A stretch of DNA of 64,000 bases, taken from assembly GCA_023388835.1 (NCBI GenBank), contig JAEWFK010000164.1:1-64000 (forward strand). The letters run 5' to 3'. Position numbers and translations under genes: made by a program. Under the pieces are notes generated by a model, which did no database searches, was not told the origin of the DNA, and saw only the letters and a program-made list of their open reading frames with translations. The DNA is from Pseudomonadota bacterium. Its GTDB lineage: Bacteria > Pseudomonadota > Gammaproteobacteria > Burkholderiales > Burkholderiaceae_B. Of the stretch, positions 46,139 through 56,717 are shown piece after piece (position 1 is the stretch's first letter; each line of letters begins with the position of its first letter).

Positions 46139-46948
46139 CTACATCTTGAAATTCTTGCCCAGATACACCTTCCGCACCGCCTCATTGTCGATGATCTCGT
46201 TCGGATGCCCGCTCGTCAGCACCCGCCCCTCGCTGATAATGTAGGCCCGGTCACAGATTCCCAGCGTCTCGCGCACATTGTGGTCCGTGATCAGCACACC
46301 GATATTGCGGTTCTTCAGGAAATGCACAATGCGCTGGATCTCGATCACCGCGATCGGGTCCACCCCGGCGAAAGGCTCGTCCAGCAGAATAAAGCGCGGA
46401 TTGGTGGCCAGCGCGCGAGCGATCTCCACCCGGCGGCGCTCGCCGCCCGACAGAGAGATCGCCGTATTACGGCGGATATGACCGATCTGCAATTCGTCGA
46501 TCAACGATTCCAGCGCCTCGCCCACCTCGGCGGAATTGAGCGGGCGCTCGTCGTCGCTCACCTGCAGTTCGAGCACCGCACGGATGTTCTCTTCCACCGT
46601 CAGCCGGCGGAATACCGAGGCGTCCTGCGGGAGATAGGACAGCCCCAGCCGGGCGCGGCGGTGTATCGGCATATTCGTGATCGCTGTATTGTCGATCTCG
46701 ATACGGCCCGAGTCCGCGGGCACGATGCCCACGATCATGTAGAAGCTCGTCGTCTTGCCGGCGCCGTTCGGCCCAAGCAGCCCCACGACTTCGCCGCTGT
46801 CGACGGACAGGGAAACATCTTCCACCACCGTGCGCTTGCCATAGACCTTGCGAAGGCCCGTGGCCCGCAGGCAGCCGGGGCTTCCGCTGCTGGCGCGGCG
46901 CACCGATGCTCCCGGGACCTTGCGCGAGAAAATACTCTTACTACCCAA
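46139..46948 (-). CDS. lptB: LPS export ABC transporter ATPase LptB
   Basis: This 269-residue ATPase powers LPS transport from the inner membrane with LptFG. Motifs: Walker [17 protein letters not shown]-loop [14 protein letters not shown], signature [15 protein letters not shown], Walker [14 protein letters not shown] and [10 protein letters not shown]. An N-terminal extension of about 28 residues precedes the core. The start appears to be TTG 46948 behind GAGGT. It is next to lptA and lptC as usual. Confidence 0.96.
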   Translation of the reverse strand: MGSKSIFSRKVPGASVRRASSGSPGCLRATGLRKVYGKRTVVEDVSLSVDSGEVVGLLGPNGAGKTTSFYMIVGIVPADSGRIEIDNTAITNMPIHRRARLGLSYLPQDASVFRRLTVEENIRAVLELQVSDDERPLNSAEVGEALESLIDELQIGHIRRNTAISLSGGERRRVEIARALATNPRFILLDEPFAGVDPIAVIEIQRIVHFLKNRNIGVLITDHNVRETLGICDRAYIISEGRVLTSGHPNEIIDNEAVRKVYLGKNFKM

Positions 46949-46957
46949 GTCGTGACC

Positions 46958-47554
46958 TCAGTTCTTTGCGCCTTGCTGCTTGCGGCAGGCCTCGACGGCG
47001 GCGTCGGCGCGTGCCCGGGGGGTGGCCAGCGACCGAACCCGTCCACCGGGAGCAGCGGAGTTCGGCCCGCCAAAGGCCTGGTAGGTGCCGGTCTTCTGAC
47101 GATAGATCACGCGTTCGCCCTGAATGTTGTCGAAGGGCTTGCCGCAGATGTAGCGGGTGAGGATGGCCTTGCCGATCATCTCCACCTCTTCAGTCTTGCC
47201 GTTGTACTCGGCGCGCTGGCCGCGCGCCTCGAGAACCTCGAATTTTTGCGGGTTTTCCTGGCGCAGAAAGACCAGTTTGCCACCCTCGACCGTAGCGGTC
47301 CCATGCTGGAAGCCTTCGGCATCTTCCCTGGTGGTCAGGCGGTCGGAGTGCAGCGTCATGTCTCCGCGGGTCAGCACGACATTGCCGGTGAAGACGCTTT
47401 CCTTGGCCATGTCGTCGTAGTTGAGCGTATCGGAGATGATGAGGGTGTCGGGTTCGTCTTGACTCCCGCTTTGCTGGGCTCGCGCGGGCGAGAGGCCGGC
47501 GGCCATGCAAAAGGCCAGGCTGGAAACGAGGAAGAGGCGTAGTGGTGTCGTCAT
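46958..47554 (-). CDS. lptA: LPS transport periplasmic protein LptA
   Basis: The 198-residue periplasmic protein has a signal ending near GLSPARAQ and the OstA-type repeats (TLIISDTLNYDDMAKESVF, GNVVLTRGDMTLHSDRL). It bridges LptC and LptD to carry LPS across the periplasm. Its ATG overlaps the lptC stop (ATGA). Confidence 0.95.
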   Translation of the reverse strand: MTTPLRLFLVSSLAFCMAAGLSPARAQQSGSQDEPDTLIISDTLNYDDMAKESVFTGNVVLTRGDMTLHSDRLTTREDAEGFQHGTATVEGGKLVFLRQENPQKFEVLEARGQRAEYNGKTEEVEMIGKAILTRYICGKPFDNIQGERVIYRQKTGTYQAFGGPNSAAPGGRVRSLATPRARADAAVEACRKQQGAKN

Positions 47555-48174
47555 GGTTGTTCTTGTGTCCTTTCGGAGTTCCGCGTGCGGCGCTCCTGCG
47601 TATCCTGACCCGAAATTTTCACGTCGGTTGCAGAATAGACTTGCAGCTGACGTGTGCTGTTATCGTAACGCATGCCCTTGCCATTCATGGTCGAGTTGCC
47701 ATGCACGACCAGCGCGGGATGATCGGTGAACACGACGTCTTCGTCCGGCAGGATGGTCAGCACGTCGCTCTTCACGTCGAGCGCTTGGTTCTCGGCGTCC
47801 GCGTGGCGGTGCACATGGGCGTTGCCCGTCATGACGACGCGGCTCCCATCCTGATCCATGACCGCGGTGTCCGATGTGGCGATCGTCAGCGGCGAGCCAG
47901 GCTGCTGGCCGATGGCGCGCGCCGTCTGTATTTCGTATGAGTCGGTGTCGGGAAAGTGTTCCAGGTATTCGCCTTCCAGCCGGTTGATCGCCATGCCTTG
48001 TTCGTCGCTGCGTATCAGCACGAAATCCGAAGCCCAATGGTCCGGCTCGTGCGTGAGCCGGCGCGGCGGGTCGATGGGCACCGCGCGTTGGGCGTAGTCG
48101 GCCGCCCACCATGTGCCGATGACCAGGCCGGTCAGCAGCAGGATGGCGACGATCGTTGGCAGGCGATCTTTCAT
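47551..48174 (-). CDS. lptC: LPS export protein LptC
   Basis: This 207-residue bitopic protein has one N-terminal helix (IVAILLLTGLVIGTWWAA) and a periplasmic beta-jellyroll with EPDHWASDFVLIRSDEQG and MTGNAHVHRHAD. It links LptBFG to LptA. A 13-bp tandem repeat lies upstream of it in the 60-base gap after kdsC. Confidence 0.93.
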   Translation of the reverse strand: MKDRLPTIVAILLLTGLVIGTWWAADYAQRAVPIDPPRRLTHEPDHWASDFVLIRSDEQGMAINRLEGEYLEHFPDTDSYEIQTARAIGQQPGSPLTIATSDTAVMDQDGSRVVMTGNAHVHRHADAENQALDVKSDVLTILPDEDVVFTDHPALVVHGNSTMNGKGMRYDNSTRQLQVYSATDVKISGQDTQERRTRNSERTQEQP

Positions 48175-48202
48175 TGTGCGGAAGCGACGATCATAGGCAG
48201 CC

Positions 48203-48228
48203 GAAGCGTTACTTGGAAGCGTTACTTG
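48203..48228. repeat. 13-bp perfect tandem duplication upstream of lptC
   Basis: Two adjacent copies of gaagcgttacttg (48203-48215, 48216-48228) fill the kdsC-lptC gap. They are not part of any gene. They may be a recent duplication or paired binding site. Confidence 0.85.
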
Positions 48229-48234
48229 TAAAGG

Positions 48235-48837
48235 TCACTGAATGGTGCCGCCGCCCAGACGCAGGGCATTGGGCGAGAAGAAGGCCGCAAGCTTGCCCTG
48301 GGCGGCCAGTATCAGGTCGCAGCAGTCGCGCACCGCGCCGCTGCCGCCCGCCGCGGTGGACACCCAGTGGGCGGCCTGCGTGACGTAGGCAGGGGCGTTG
48401 GGCACACTGGCCGCAAAGCCGGCGCGCTGCATGGCGGGGACGTCGATGATGTCGTCTCCCATGTAGCCGACCTCGCTCAGATTGCAAGCATGCTCGTGAG
48501 CCAGCGCCTGCAAGGCCTGTGCCTTGTCGCGCACGCTGTGCTGTACCAGGGCAATGCCCAGTTCGGCGGCTCGGCGGCCAATCACGGCGCCGTCGCGGCC
48601 GGTGATGAGCGCGACCGTGATGCCGCTTTCCATCAAGAGTTTGAGCCCGTGGCCGTCCAGTACGTGGAAGGCCTTGAGCTGCTCACCCTGGGCGCTGTAC
48701 CACAGCCGGCCGTCAGTCAGCACGCCGTCGACATCGAAAGCCATCATGCGCAACTGGCGTACTCGGTCAATGACGGCAGGCGCCGCCTTGGAAAGAATCA
48801 TCGCTTCGGCGGGGTGGGCAATGCTGTTTGGGTTCAT
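48235..48837 (-). CDS. kdsC: 3-deoxy-D-manno-octulosonate 8-phosphate phosphatase KdsC
   Basis: The 200-residue C0-type HAD phosphatase removes phosphate from Kdo-8-P. Motifs are MAFDVDGVLTDGRLWYS, ALITGRDGAVIGRRAAELG and VGYMGDDIIDVPAMQRAGF. It starts 2 bases after the kdsD stop, so both Kdo steps are expressed together. Confidence 0.96.
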   Translation of the reverse strand: MNPNSIAHPAEAMILSKAAPAVIDRVRQLRMMAFDVDGVLTDGRLWYSAQGEQLKAFHVLDGHGLKLLMESGITVALITGRDGAVIGRRAAELGIALVQHSVRDKAQALQALAHEHACNLSEVGYMGDDIIDVPAMQRAGFAASVPNAPAYVTQAAHWVSTAAGGSGAVRDCCDLILAAQGKLAAFFSPNALRLGGGTIQ

Positions 48838-48839
48838 GG

Positions 48840-49829
48840 TCAGATCACCTTGGCGGCCATCAGGTCGTGCATGTGCAAAGCGCCCAATAATAGCCCGGCC
48901 TCGTCCACCACGAGCATCTGGTTGAGCCGGCCGGCATCCATGCGAGCGGCCGCCTCGATCGCGAGCGTGTCCGATGCGACGCAGCGCGGGTTGCGCGTCA
49001 TGCCGTCGCCGACCGTCAGCTGGCGCACGTCGCCGCTTTTCTGAATGAGACGGCGCAGGTCGCCGTCTGTGAAGATGCCCAGCGGCCGGCGTTCGTCGTC
49101 GATGACGATGGTCATTCCCATGCCTTTGGCGCTCATCTCCTTGAGCGCATCGTGCATGGGCGTGTCTTCTTTGACGAGCGGCAAGGCGTCGCCGTGGCGC
49201 ATGATGTCCCGCACGTAGGTCAACAAGCGCCGGCCCAGGGCGCCGCCGGGATGCGAGCGGGCGAAGTCCTCGGCGCTGAAGTGCCGCGCTTCAAGGCAGG
49301 CCACGGCCAACGCGTCGCCCAGCACCAGCGCCGCCGTGGTGCTGGCGGTTGGTGCCAGGTTGAGCGGGCAAGCCTCGACTTCGACGCCGCCGTCCAGATG
49401 CAGATCGGCGTTGCGCGCCAGTTCCGAATGCGGGTTACCGGTGACGGAAATGATTTGCGCGCCCATGCGCTTCGCGACGGTGAGCACGGTCAGCAGTTCA
49501 GACGCCGCCCCGGAATACGAGATCGCGATGAGGATGTCCTGCCCGGTGAGCATGCCCAGATCGCCGTGGATGGCCTCGGCGGCGTGCATGAAGAAGGCGG
49601 GCGTACCGGTGGAGGCCAGCGTGGCGGCCGTCTTGCGTGCGATATGCCCCGACTTGCCGATGCCGGTCACGACTACCCGCCCCTGGCAGCCGAGCAGCAT
49701 GTCGACGGCTTGCTCGAAAGAGGCATCCAGGCGGTCGCGCAAGGCTTGCAGGGCCTGTATCTCGATGGAGAAGGTGCGATGTGCGGAGACCAAATGCCGC
49801 CCGGGTCCTGAGTTGATGGTTTCGTCCAT
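48840..49829 (-). CDS. kdsD: D-arabinose 5-phosphate isomerase KdsD
   Basis: This 329-residue isomerase converts ribulose-5-P to arabinose-5-P, the first Kdo step. It has a SIS domain ([35 protein letters not shown]) and two C-terminal CBS domains ([38 protein letters not shown]). It is the first gene of the kdsD-kdsC-lptCAB unit and diverges from apt. Confidence 0.96.
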   Translation of the reverse strand: MDETINSGPGRHLVSAHRTFSIEIQALQALRDRLDASFEQAVDMLLGCQGRVVVTGIGKSGHIARKTAATLASTGTPAFFMHAAEAIHGDLGMLTGQDILIAISYSGAASELLTVLTVAKRMGAQIISVTGNPHSELARNADLHLDGGVEVEACPLNLAPTASTTAALVLGDALAVACLEARHFSAEDFARSHPGGALGRRLLTYVRDIMRHGDALPLVKEDTPMHDALKEMSAKGMGMTIVIDDERRPLGIFTDGDLRRLIQKSGDVRQLTVGDGMTRNPRCVASDTLAIEAAARMDAGRLNQMLVVDEAGLLLGALHMHDLMAAKVI

Positions 49830-49901
49830 GAGCGGATTTTAATCGGCATTGTGTACACTTCCACCGTTGCTTCTCCTGATTCCGCCTCTACGGGCTGCCC
49901 C

Positions 49902-50453
49902 ATGCATATCGATCCTGCTGTCTACGTCCGCGATGCGATCCGCAGCGTGCCTGACTGGCCCAAGCCGGGCGTCACTTTCCGGGACATCACGCCGGTTCTG
50001 CAGGATCCCCGGTCCTTCCGGGTGCTGATCGACATGTTCGTCTACCGCTATATGCGTCAGCGGCTCGACCTCGTTGCGGGGGTGGACGCCCGGGGCTTCA
50101 TTCTCGGGTCGGTTCTCGCTTACGAATTGAATCTGGGTTTCGTTCCCGTGCGCAAGAAGGGCAAGCTGCCTTACCGCACCGTGGCTGAAGAGTACTCGCT
50201 GGAATACGGCAACGCCGCGGTGGAAATGCACACCGACGCCGTGCGGCCCGGCCAGCGCGTGCTGCTCATCGATGACCTGATCGCCACGGGCGGCACGATG
50301 ATGGCGGCGTCCAAGCTGCTGCAACGCCTGGGGGCCAATGTGCACGAGGCGGCGGCCATCATCGAACTCCCCGAGCTGGGCGGCGCCCAGAACATGCGGG
50401 ATTCGGGCGTCCCGGTTTATACGGTCTGCTCCTTCACTGCAACAGATCCCTGA
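49902..50453 (+). CDS. apt: Adenine phosphoribosyltransferase
   Basis: The 183-residue enzyme makes AMP from adenine and PRPP. Motifs are [35 protein letters not shown] and the PRPP loop [17 protein letters not shown]. The ATG at 49902 matches family length (~180); an in-frame GTG at 49851 would add 17 unlikely residues. Confidence 0.96.
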   Translation: MHIDPAVYVRDAIRSVPDWPKPGVTFRDITPVLQDPRSFRVLIDMFVYRYMRQRLDLVAGVDARGFILGSVLAYELNLGFVPVRKKGKLPYRTVAEEYSLEYGNAAVEMHTDAVRPGQRVLLIDDLIATGGTMMAASKLLQRLGANVHEAAAIIELPELGGAQNMRDSGVPVYTVCSFTATDP

Positions 50454-50586
50454 ACGCGGACACGGCTGCCGTTTGACTGACACCGCTGCCGCTTGACGTC
50501 GGCCGCGGTGGGACAGACGGCGGCGGTGGGACAGATGGCGGCGGCAACGCCGCCGCTGGGCGGCGATATCGCCGCCACGGCCAGCT
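50454..50586. repeat. GC-rich intergenic region of short repeats and two hairpins
   Basis: The 133-base gap between convergent genes contains a near-identical 19-bp pair gacac(g/c)gctgccg(t/c)ttgac (50459, 50479), a pair of gcggtgggacaga(c/t)ggcg (50505, 50523), a 7-bp hairpin with GCAA tetraloop (50537-50554) and an 18-bp perfect palindrome GGCGGCGATATCGCCGCC (50559-50576). There are no T runs. The hairpins lie directly after the large flavoprotein gene on the - strand and may stop transcription or protect its mRNA. Confidence 0.7.
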
Positions 50587-53500
50587 TTAAAGCAGCACGC
50601 GCTCGATGCCGCCCTCGTTGGCGCGGCGCACATAGTCCTGCAGCCATTCTTCGCCCAGAATATGGCGCGCCATTTCCACGACGATGTAGTCGGCCTTCAT
50701 CCCCGTGTCTTCTTCATAGCGCGACATGCCTTGCAGGCATGATGGACAGGACGTAAGCATCTTCACTTCGCCGGCATAGCCGTCGGCGCGAATCTGCAGG
50801 CTGTTCTTCGCGAGTTCTTCCTGCTTGCGGAAGCGCACCTGGGTGGAGATGTCGGGCCGGGTGACCGCCAGCGTGCCCGATTCTCCGCAACAACGATCCG
50901 TCTTGATGGCGGTGTCGCCCACCAGAGCCTTCACCGTCTTCATGGGATCCTGCAGCTTCATGGGGGTGTGGCAGGGGTCGTGATAGACGTAGCGTGTGCC
51001 TTCCACGCCGCTGATGTCGATGCCTTTTTCGAGCAGGTATTCGTGGATGTCGATCAGGCGGCAGCCGGGGAAGATCTTTTCGAATTCGTAGCCGGCGAGC
51101 TGGTCATAGCAGGTGCCGCAACTGACCACCACCGTCTTGATGTCCAGGTAATTGAGCGTGGTCGACAGGCGGTGGAAGAGCACACGGTTGTCGGTGATCA
51201 TCTTTTCGGCCTTGTCTTCCTGGCCGTTCCCACGTTGCGGGTAGCCGCAGCACAGGTAGCCCGGCGGCAGCACGGTTTGCACGCCGGCATGCCACAGCAT
51301 GGCCTGGGTGGCGAGCCCCACCTGGGAAAACAGGCGTTCGGAACCGCAACCGGGGAAGTAGAAAACCGATTCGGTCTCGGCCGAGGTGGCGCGTGGGTCG
51401 CGGATGATCGGAATGTAGCGGGCGTCCTCGATGTCCAGCAGCTTGCGGGCGGTCTGGGTCGGAAGGCCGCCGGGCATGCGCTTGTTCACGAAGTGAATCA
51501 CCTGCTCGCGTATCGGCGCCTTGCCCACGGTGGCCGGCGGCGCCGCCTTTTGCTTGCGTGCGGGCTGGGCGAGCAGGTCGTGCGCCACGCGTTGGGCCTT
51601 GTAGCCCAGGTCGATCATGCCCTTGCGGGTGGCCTTGATGACGCGCGGGTCCTTGGCATTCAGGAAGAACATGGCTGCCGCGGTGCCTGGATTGAACGAC
51701 TTCTTTCCCATGCGTTGCAGCAGCGAGCGCATGGCCATGGACACGTCGCCGAAGTCGATGTCGACCGGACAGGGATTATAGCACTTGTGGCAGATCGTGC
51801 AGTGCGCCGCCACGTCTTCGAATTCGGACCAGTGCTTGATGCTGACGCCGCGGCGAGTCTGCTCTTCGTACAGGAAGGCCTCGACCAGCAGCGATGTGGC
51901 CAGAATCTTGTTGCGTGGAGAATAAAGCAGGTTGGCGCGCGGCACATGGGTGGCGCAGACCGGCTTGCATTTTCCGCAACGCAGGCAGTCCTTGATGGCG
52001 TGGGAGATATCGCCGATCTCGCTGCGCTGCATGATCAGCGATTCATGCCCCAGCAGGTTGAAGCTGGGCGTCCAGGCGTGGGTGAGATCAGCGCCGGGCA
52101 TGAGCTTGCCGGCGTTGAATCGGCCGGTCGGGTCGATGCGCTGCTTGTAGTCCTGGAAGGGCTGCAGTTCTTCTTGCGTCAGGAATTCGTATTTCGTCAG
52201 GCCGATGCCGTGTTCGCCGGAAATCACGCCGTCTAGCTCGCGGGCGATGCGCATGATGCGGGCCACGGTCTCGTTGGCTTCCTGCAGCATGCCGTAGTCG
52301 TCGGAGTTGACGGGGATGTTGGTGTGCACGTTGCCGTCGCCGGCGTGCATGTGCAGGGCGACGAACACGCGGCTCTTGAGCACGCGGTCGTGCACGGCCT
52401 GGATGCCGGCCAGCACCGCTGCGCAGTCCGCGCCGGCGTACAGGCGTTCCATCAGCGCGCGCACTTCGGTCTTCCACGACACGCGGATGGTGTGATCCTG
52501 CACGACGTCGAACACGCGAGCGTCGGGCTGGTCCACCAGGCGCTGCTTGAGCGCGTCGGACAATTCGCCCAGGCCCAGGTGATTCAGTGTGTCCAGGCTC
52601 TGCGCCAGCGGTGCATCCAGATTGTGCAGCAGCCAGTTCCAGCGCTCGCGCACGCCCCGCAGGGCCTCCACGGCATCTTCCGTGCGCCGCGAGAGCACCG
52701 CTACGCGGGTGTGCTCGGCGTCGTCGAGGTCCTCGATCTTGCCCACCGGCAGCTCGCCATGCAGGAAGCTTTCGATTTCGTCCAGCAACCGCAGCTTGTT
52801 GTGGGTGGACAGCTCGATGTTGATGCGTTCGATGGCGTCCGTGTATTCGCCCATGCGGTCGAGCGGAATGACGACGTCTTCGTTGATCTTGAATGCGTTG
52901 GTGTGGCGCGCGATGGCGGCCGTGCGGGCGCGGTCGAGCCAGAATTTCTTGCGGGCTTCCGGCGTGACGGCGACGAAGCCTTCGCCATGCCGGCTGTTGG
53001 CGATGCGCACGACCTCGCTGGCCGCCACGGCCACCGCGTTCTCGTCATCACCCACGATGTCGCCGATCAGCACCATCTTGGGCAGGACGCCGCGCTTGCT
53101 CTTGGTGGCGTAGCCGACCGCGCGCAGATAGCGTTCGTCCAGGTGTTCCAGGCCGGCCAGCAGGGCGCCGCGTTCCCGGCCGGGGCCGTCCAGATATTGT
53201 TTGACCTCGACGATGGAAGGCACCGCATTGCGGGCCTGGCCAAAAAATTCCATACAGACCGTGCGGGTGTGAGCGGGCATGCGGTGCACGATCCAGCGGG
53301 CCGCCGTGATCAGACCATCGCAGCCTTCCTTCTGCACGCCGGGCAGGCCGGCCAGGAATTTGTCGGTGACATCCTTGCCCAGGCCGGCCTTGCGAAAGCG
53401 CCGGCCCTCGATCACCAGCGTTTCAGCGCGTAGCGGAAGAGCGCCGGGTGCGGCCTTGCCGTCGGACCAGGCGAGTTCGAAGCGGGCTTCATCGACGTCG

Positions 53501-54528
53501 TGAATCTTGCCCAGGTTGTGGCCCACACGGGTGACTTCCAGCCAGTTCCCGTCCGGGTCCACCATGCGCCACCAAGCCAGGTTGTCGAGCGCGGTGCCCC
53601 ACAATACGGCTTTCTTGCCGCCGGCGTTCATGGCGACGTTGCCGCCTGCACAGGAGGCGTCGGCCGAGGTCGGGTCCACCGCGAAGACGAAGCCGGCGGC
53701 TTCGGCCGCTTCGGCGATGCGGCGGGTGACCACACCGGCGCCGGTATGGATGGTGGGTACGGGAGCTTCCAGGCCGGGCAGCGACACGTGCTCGACGGCG
53801 GTGAGGCGGTCCAGCTTTTCGGTGTTGATGACGGCCGAGCGCCAGGAAAGCGGAATGGCGCCGCCGGTATAACCGGTGCCGCCGCCGCGCGGGATGATGG
53901 TGAGCTGAAGTTCGATACAGGCGCGCACCAGGGCGGCGATTTCATCTTCGCTGTCCGGCGTGAGCACCACGAAGGGGTATTCCACCCGCCAGTCGGTGGC
54001 GTCGGTCACGTGCGACACGCGCGAGAGGCCGTCGAACTTGATGTTGTCCTTGGCGGTGATGCGCGAGAGCGCGCGCACGGTCTGCTTGCGCAATTCATGC
54101 GTGACGGTGAAGTCATTGTCGAAATCCCGCACGGCGATGCGGGCGGCAGCCAGCAGCCCCGCCACCTTGCTGTCCCGCTCGGGATGGCGGGTGTCGCGCC
54201 GACGGTCGACCTCATTCAAGCGATGGTCCAGCGCATCGATGAGTTGGCGGCGGCGCTTGGGAGTATCGAGCAGGTCGTCCTGCAGATAGGGGTTGCGGCG
54301 TACCACCCAGATGTCGCCCAGCACTTCGAACAGCATTCTCGCGGAGCGACCTGTGACACGTTCGGTGCGCAGCTCGGACAGCAGCCGCCAGGCGTCTTCG
54401 CCCAGCAAGCGCAGCACGATCTCGCGATCGGAATACGACGTGTAGTTGTAAGGGATTTCACGCAAGCGCGGCGCAGTGTGCTTGGGAGCCTGCGCGGCAA
54501 GCATTTGACTAGCGAGGGGGGCGTTCAT
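50587..54528 (-). CDS. DUF3683 / FAD-linked D-lactate-dehydrogenase-like iron-sulfur oxidoreductase
   Basis: This 1313-residue protein joins an N-terminal DUF3683 region (about 1-160), an FAD-binding PCMH domain (about 195-400, [18 protein letters not shown]), a FAD-linked oxidase C-terminal domain (to about 815, [13 protein letters not shown]), two ferredoxin-type sites ([23 protein letters not shown]) and paired CCG domains ([22 protein letters not shown]). It is probably a cytosolic or membrane-associated dehydrogenase of D-lactate or a related 2-hydroxyacid, with electrons passed to quinone. The substrate is inferred. The ATG at 54528 begins the family-like sequence. Confidence 0.9.
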   Translation of the reverse strand: MNAPLASQMLAAQAPKHTAPRLREIPYNYTSYSDREIVLRLLGEDAWRLLSELRTERVTGRSARMLFEVLGDIWVVRRNPYLQDDLLDTPKRRRQLIDALDHRLNEVDRRRDTRHPERDSKVAGLLAAARIAVRDFDNDFTVTHELRKQTVRALSRITAKDNIKFDGLSRVSHVTDATDWRVEYPFVVLTPDSEDEIAALVRACIELQLTIIPRGGGTGYTGGAIPLSWRSAVINTEKLDRLTAVEHVSLPGLEAPVPTIHTGAGVVTRRIAEAAEAAGFVFAVDPTSADASCAGGNVAMNAGGKKAVLWGTALDNLAWWRMVDPDGNWLEVTRVGHNLGKIHDVDEARFELAWSDGKAAPGALPLRAETLVIEGRRFRKAGLGKDVTDKFLAGLPGVQKEGCDGLITAARWIVHRMPAHTRTVCMEFFGQARNAVPSIVEVKQYLDGPGRERGALLAGLEHLDERYLRAVGYATKSKRGVLPKMVLIGDIVGDDENAVAVAASEVVRIANSRHGEGFVAVTPEARKKFWLDRARTAAIARHTNAFKINEDVVIPLDRMGEYTDAIERINIELSTHNKLRLLDEIESFLHGELPVGKIEDLDDAEHTRVAVLSRRTEDAVEALRGVRERWNWLLHNLDAPLAQSLDTLNHLGLGELSDALKQRLVDQPDARVFDVVQDHTIRVSWKTEVRALMERLYAGADCAAVLAGIQAVHDRVLKSRVFVALHMHAGDGNVHTNIPVNSDDYGMLQEANETVARIMRIARELDGVISGEHGIGLTKYEFLTQEELQPFQDYKQRIDPTGRFNAGKLMPGADLTHAWTPSFNLLGHESLIMQRSEIGDISHAIKDCLRCGKCKPVCATHVPRANLLYSPRNKILATSLLVEAFLYEEQTRRGVSIKHWSEFEDVAAHCTICHKCYNPCPVDIDFGDVSMAMRSLLQRMGKKSFNPGTAAAMFFLNAKDPRVIKATRKGMIDLGYKAQRVAHDLLAQPARKQKAAPPATVGKAPIREQVIHFVNKRMPGGLPTQTARKLLDIEDARYIPIIRDPRATSAETESVFYFPGCGSERLFSQVGLATQAMLWHAGVQTVLPPGYLCCGYPQRGNGQEDKAEKMITDNRVLFHRLSTTLNYLDIKTVVVSCGTCYDQLAGYEFEKIFPGCRLIDIHEYLLEKGIDISGVEGTRYVYHDPCHTPMKLQDPMKTVKALVGDTAIKTDRCCGESGTLAVTRPDISTQVRFRKQEELAKNSLQIRADGYAGEVKMLTSCPSCLQGMSRYEEDTGMKADYIVVEMARHILGEEWLQDYVRRANEGGIERVLL

Positions 54529-54596
54529 GTATGGAGCGATAACCCTAAGGGTGGGCTGAAGCAGAGAGCGTGTGATGCAGGGTAAACGACGACAGT

Positions 54597-55109
54597 TTAA
54601 TCCATCAACCACAGGAGGGCGGACGTCATGGTGGCATACCGCAGGAACTTGCCGATGGCCATGTAGACGATGCTGGGAAGCAAAGGCATTTTCAGCCAGC
54701 CCGCGACAGCGCACAGCGGGTCGCCGACCAGGGGCAGCCAGGAAAACAGCAGTGCGCGCGGGCCTAGCCGATGCAGCCAGTAGGTGATGTAGTCATGCCA
54801 TCGGCCGCCGGCGCGGCTGCGTGGCCGGTAGGGGTGTTTTTCGCGATAGCTTTCCATGGCCTTTTCGGCGCCATATCCCATGCCGTAGCTGATGACGCCG
54901 CCCACGGTGTTGCCCAGGGTGGCAACCAGCACGGCGGGCCAGAACATGTCGGCGGCGATCTGAAGGTAGCCAAAGACGGCCGGCTCGGAGCCCAGTGGGA
55001 GCAGGGTGGCCGAAGCCAGGGCGACGATGAAAATCGCGCTCAGCCCGACGCTGGGCAACGCCAGAGTGTCGAGCAGCCAGTGGACCGAAGAATAGAACCA
55101 AGCTTCCAT
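54597..55109 (-). CDS. YqaA-family (VTT/SNARE-associated) membrane protein
   Basis: The 170-residue membrane protein has about four helices and the VTT/DedA-like segments [32 protein letters not shown] and [18 protein letters not shown]. Related DedA proteins support membrane homeostasis and lipid flipping. Function of YqaA is not established. It lies 68 bases upstream of the large flavoprotein gene on the same strand. Confidence 0.88.
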   Translation of the reverse strand: MEAWFYSSVHWLLDTLALPSVGLSAIFIVALASATLLPLGSEPAVFGYLQIAADMFWPAVLVATLGNTVGGVISYGMGYGAEKAMESYREKHPYRPRSRAGGRWHDYITYWLHRLGPRALLFSWLPLVGDPLCAVAGWLKMPLLPSIVYMAIGKFLRYATMTSALLWLMD

Positions 55110-55208
55110 GGGAATGGAGTTTACAGGGCTATCAGAGGTCGTATCAGACCATGATTTTCAGTGTGGTATTCTTTTCGACTTGTATCTGCTGCCGGCACGC
55201 GCCCATCC

Positions 55209-56717
55209 ATGTCTACCGATTATTTGAAGCGCATCCTCACGGCGAGGGTGTATGACGTTGCCATCGAATCGTCTCTGGACGCTGCTCCGCAAGTATCGGC
55301 ACGAATCGGAAACACGGTGCTGCTAAAGCGCGAAGATACCCAGCCGGTATTCAGCTTCAAGCTGCGCGGCGCCTATAACAAGATGGCGTCGCTCACGCCG
55401 TCCGAGCGCAAGCGCGGGGTGATCGCGGCGTCCGCGGGCAACCACGCCCAAGGCGTGGCGCTCAGTGCGCAGCGCATGGGCTGCCGGGCGGTCATCGTGA
55501 TGCCCGAGACCACGCCAGCCGTGAAGGTCGACGCCGTGCGTCGACTGGGAGGCGAAGTCGTGCTGGCCGGCGACAGCTACTCAGACGCTTTCGACCATGC
55601 CACCGAGCTTCAGAAAAAAGAGAAGCTCACCTTCGTGCATCCATTCGACGACCCCGAAGTCATCGCGGGGCAGGGCACGATCGCCATGGAAATCCTGCGA
55701 CAGCATCCCGACCGCATTGAAGCCATCTTCGTGCCGGTAGGCGGGGGCGGCCTGATCGCCGGGGTGGCGGCTTACGTGAAGCAGCTGCGGCCCGAGATCA
55801 AGGTGATCGGTGTGCAAAGCGAAGATTCCTGCGCCATGGCGCGCAGCGTCAAGGCCGGGCGGCGCCTGCGCCTGAACGATGTGGGTCTGTTCGCCGACGG
55901 CACTGCCGTCAAATACGTGGGCGCCGAGACTTATCGTCTGGCGCACAAGTTCGTGGATGACTTCGTGCTGGTCGATACCGACGCCATCTGCGCGGCGATC
56001 AAGGACGTCTTCCAGGACACGCGCAGCGTGGTCGAGCCATCGGGTGCACTGGCGTTGGCCGGAGCCAAGCGTTATGCGGCGCAGAACAAACTCAAGGGCA
56101 AGACGCTGGTTGCGGTGACCAGCGGCGCCAACATGAATTTTGATCGGCTGCGGCTGGTCTCGGAGCGTGCCGACGTCGGCGAGGCGCGCGAGGCCGTGTT
56201 TGCGCTCACTATCCCCGAACAGCGCGGCAGCTTTCTGCGCTTGTGCGAAGCGGTGGGGCGGCGCAACGTCACCGAATTCAACTACCGAATCTCCGACTCC
56301 GACAAAGCCCATGTCTTCGTCGGCCTGCAGATTCAGTCGGAAGCAGAAATCGAGAAGCTGGCCGCGGGTTTCCGCCGCAAGGGCTTCGATACGCAGGATC
56401 TTTCCGGCAACGAGATGGCCAAGACCCATGTGCGCTACATGGTGGGCGGGAAGTCGGCGCTGGCGGAACACGAGATGCTGTTCCGTTTCGAATTCCCGGA
56501 ACGGCCCGGTGCGCTGATCAAATTCCTTGGCGCCATGAGCCCGGAATGGAACATCAGCCTTTTCCATTACCGCAATCAGGGCGACGACTACGGCCGCATC
56601 CTGGTGGGCATACAGGTGCCACCCTCCGACAAGAAGGCCTTCAAGGCCTTCCTGGACGGACTTGGCTATCCCTATTGGAATGAGTCGGACAATCCGGCCT
56701 ACTCCCTCTTCCTTTGA
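55209..56717 (+). CDS. ilvA: Threonine ammonia-lyase, biosynthetic
   Basis: This 502-residue PLP enzyme makes 2-oxobutanoate from threonine, the first isoleucine step. The PLP lysine lies in FSFKLRGAYNK; the phosphate loop is PVGGGGLIAGVAAY and the tail has two ACT-like regulatory domains (about 325-500), which mediate isoleucine feedback in the family. Length and domains match the biosynthetic form (E. coli 514). The ATG at 55209 is preceded by no strong site. Confidence 0.96.
   Translation: MSTDYLKRILTARVYDVAIESSLDAAPQVSARIGNTVLLKREDTQPVFSFKLRGAYNKMASLTPSERKRGVIAASAGNHAQGVALSAQRMGCRAVIVMPETTPAVKVDAVRRLGGEVVLAGDSYSDAFDHATELQKKEKLTFVHPFDDPEVIAGQGTIAMEILRQHPDRIEAIFVPVGGGGLIAGVAAYVKQLRPEIKVIGVQSEDSCAMARSVKAGRRLRLNDVGLFADGTAVKYVGAETYRLAHKFVDDFVLVDTDAICAAIKDVFQDTRSVVEPSGALALAGAKRYAAQNKLKGKTLVAVTSGANMNFDRLRLVSERADVGEAREAVFALTIPEQRGSFLRLCEAVGRRNVTEFNYRISDSDKAHVFVGLQIQSEAEIEKLAAGFRRKGFDTQDLSGNEMAKTHVRYMVGGKSALAEHEMLFRFEFPERPGALIKFLGAMSPEWNISLFHYRNQGDDYGRILVGIQVPPSDKKAFKAFLDGLGYPYWNESDNPAYSLFL

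Noticed and set aside
55581..56567. Long - strand frame inside ilvA
   Set aside because: It is antisense to conserved ilvA sequence, and its translation lacks known motifs.
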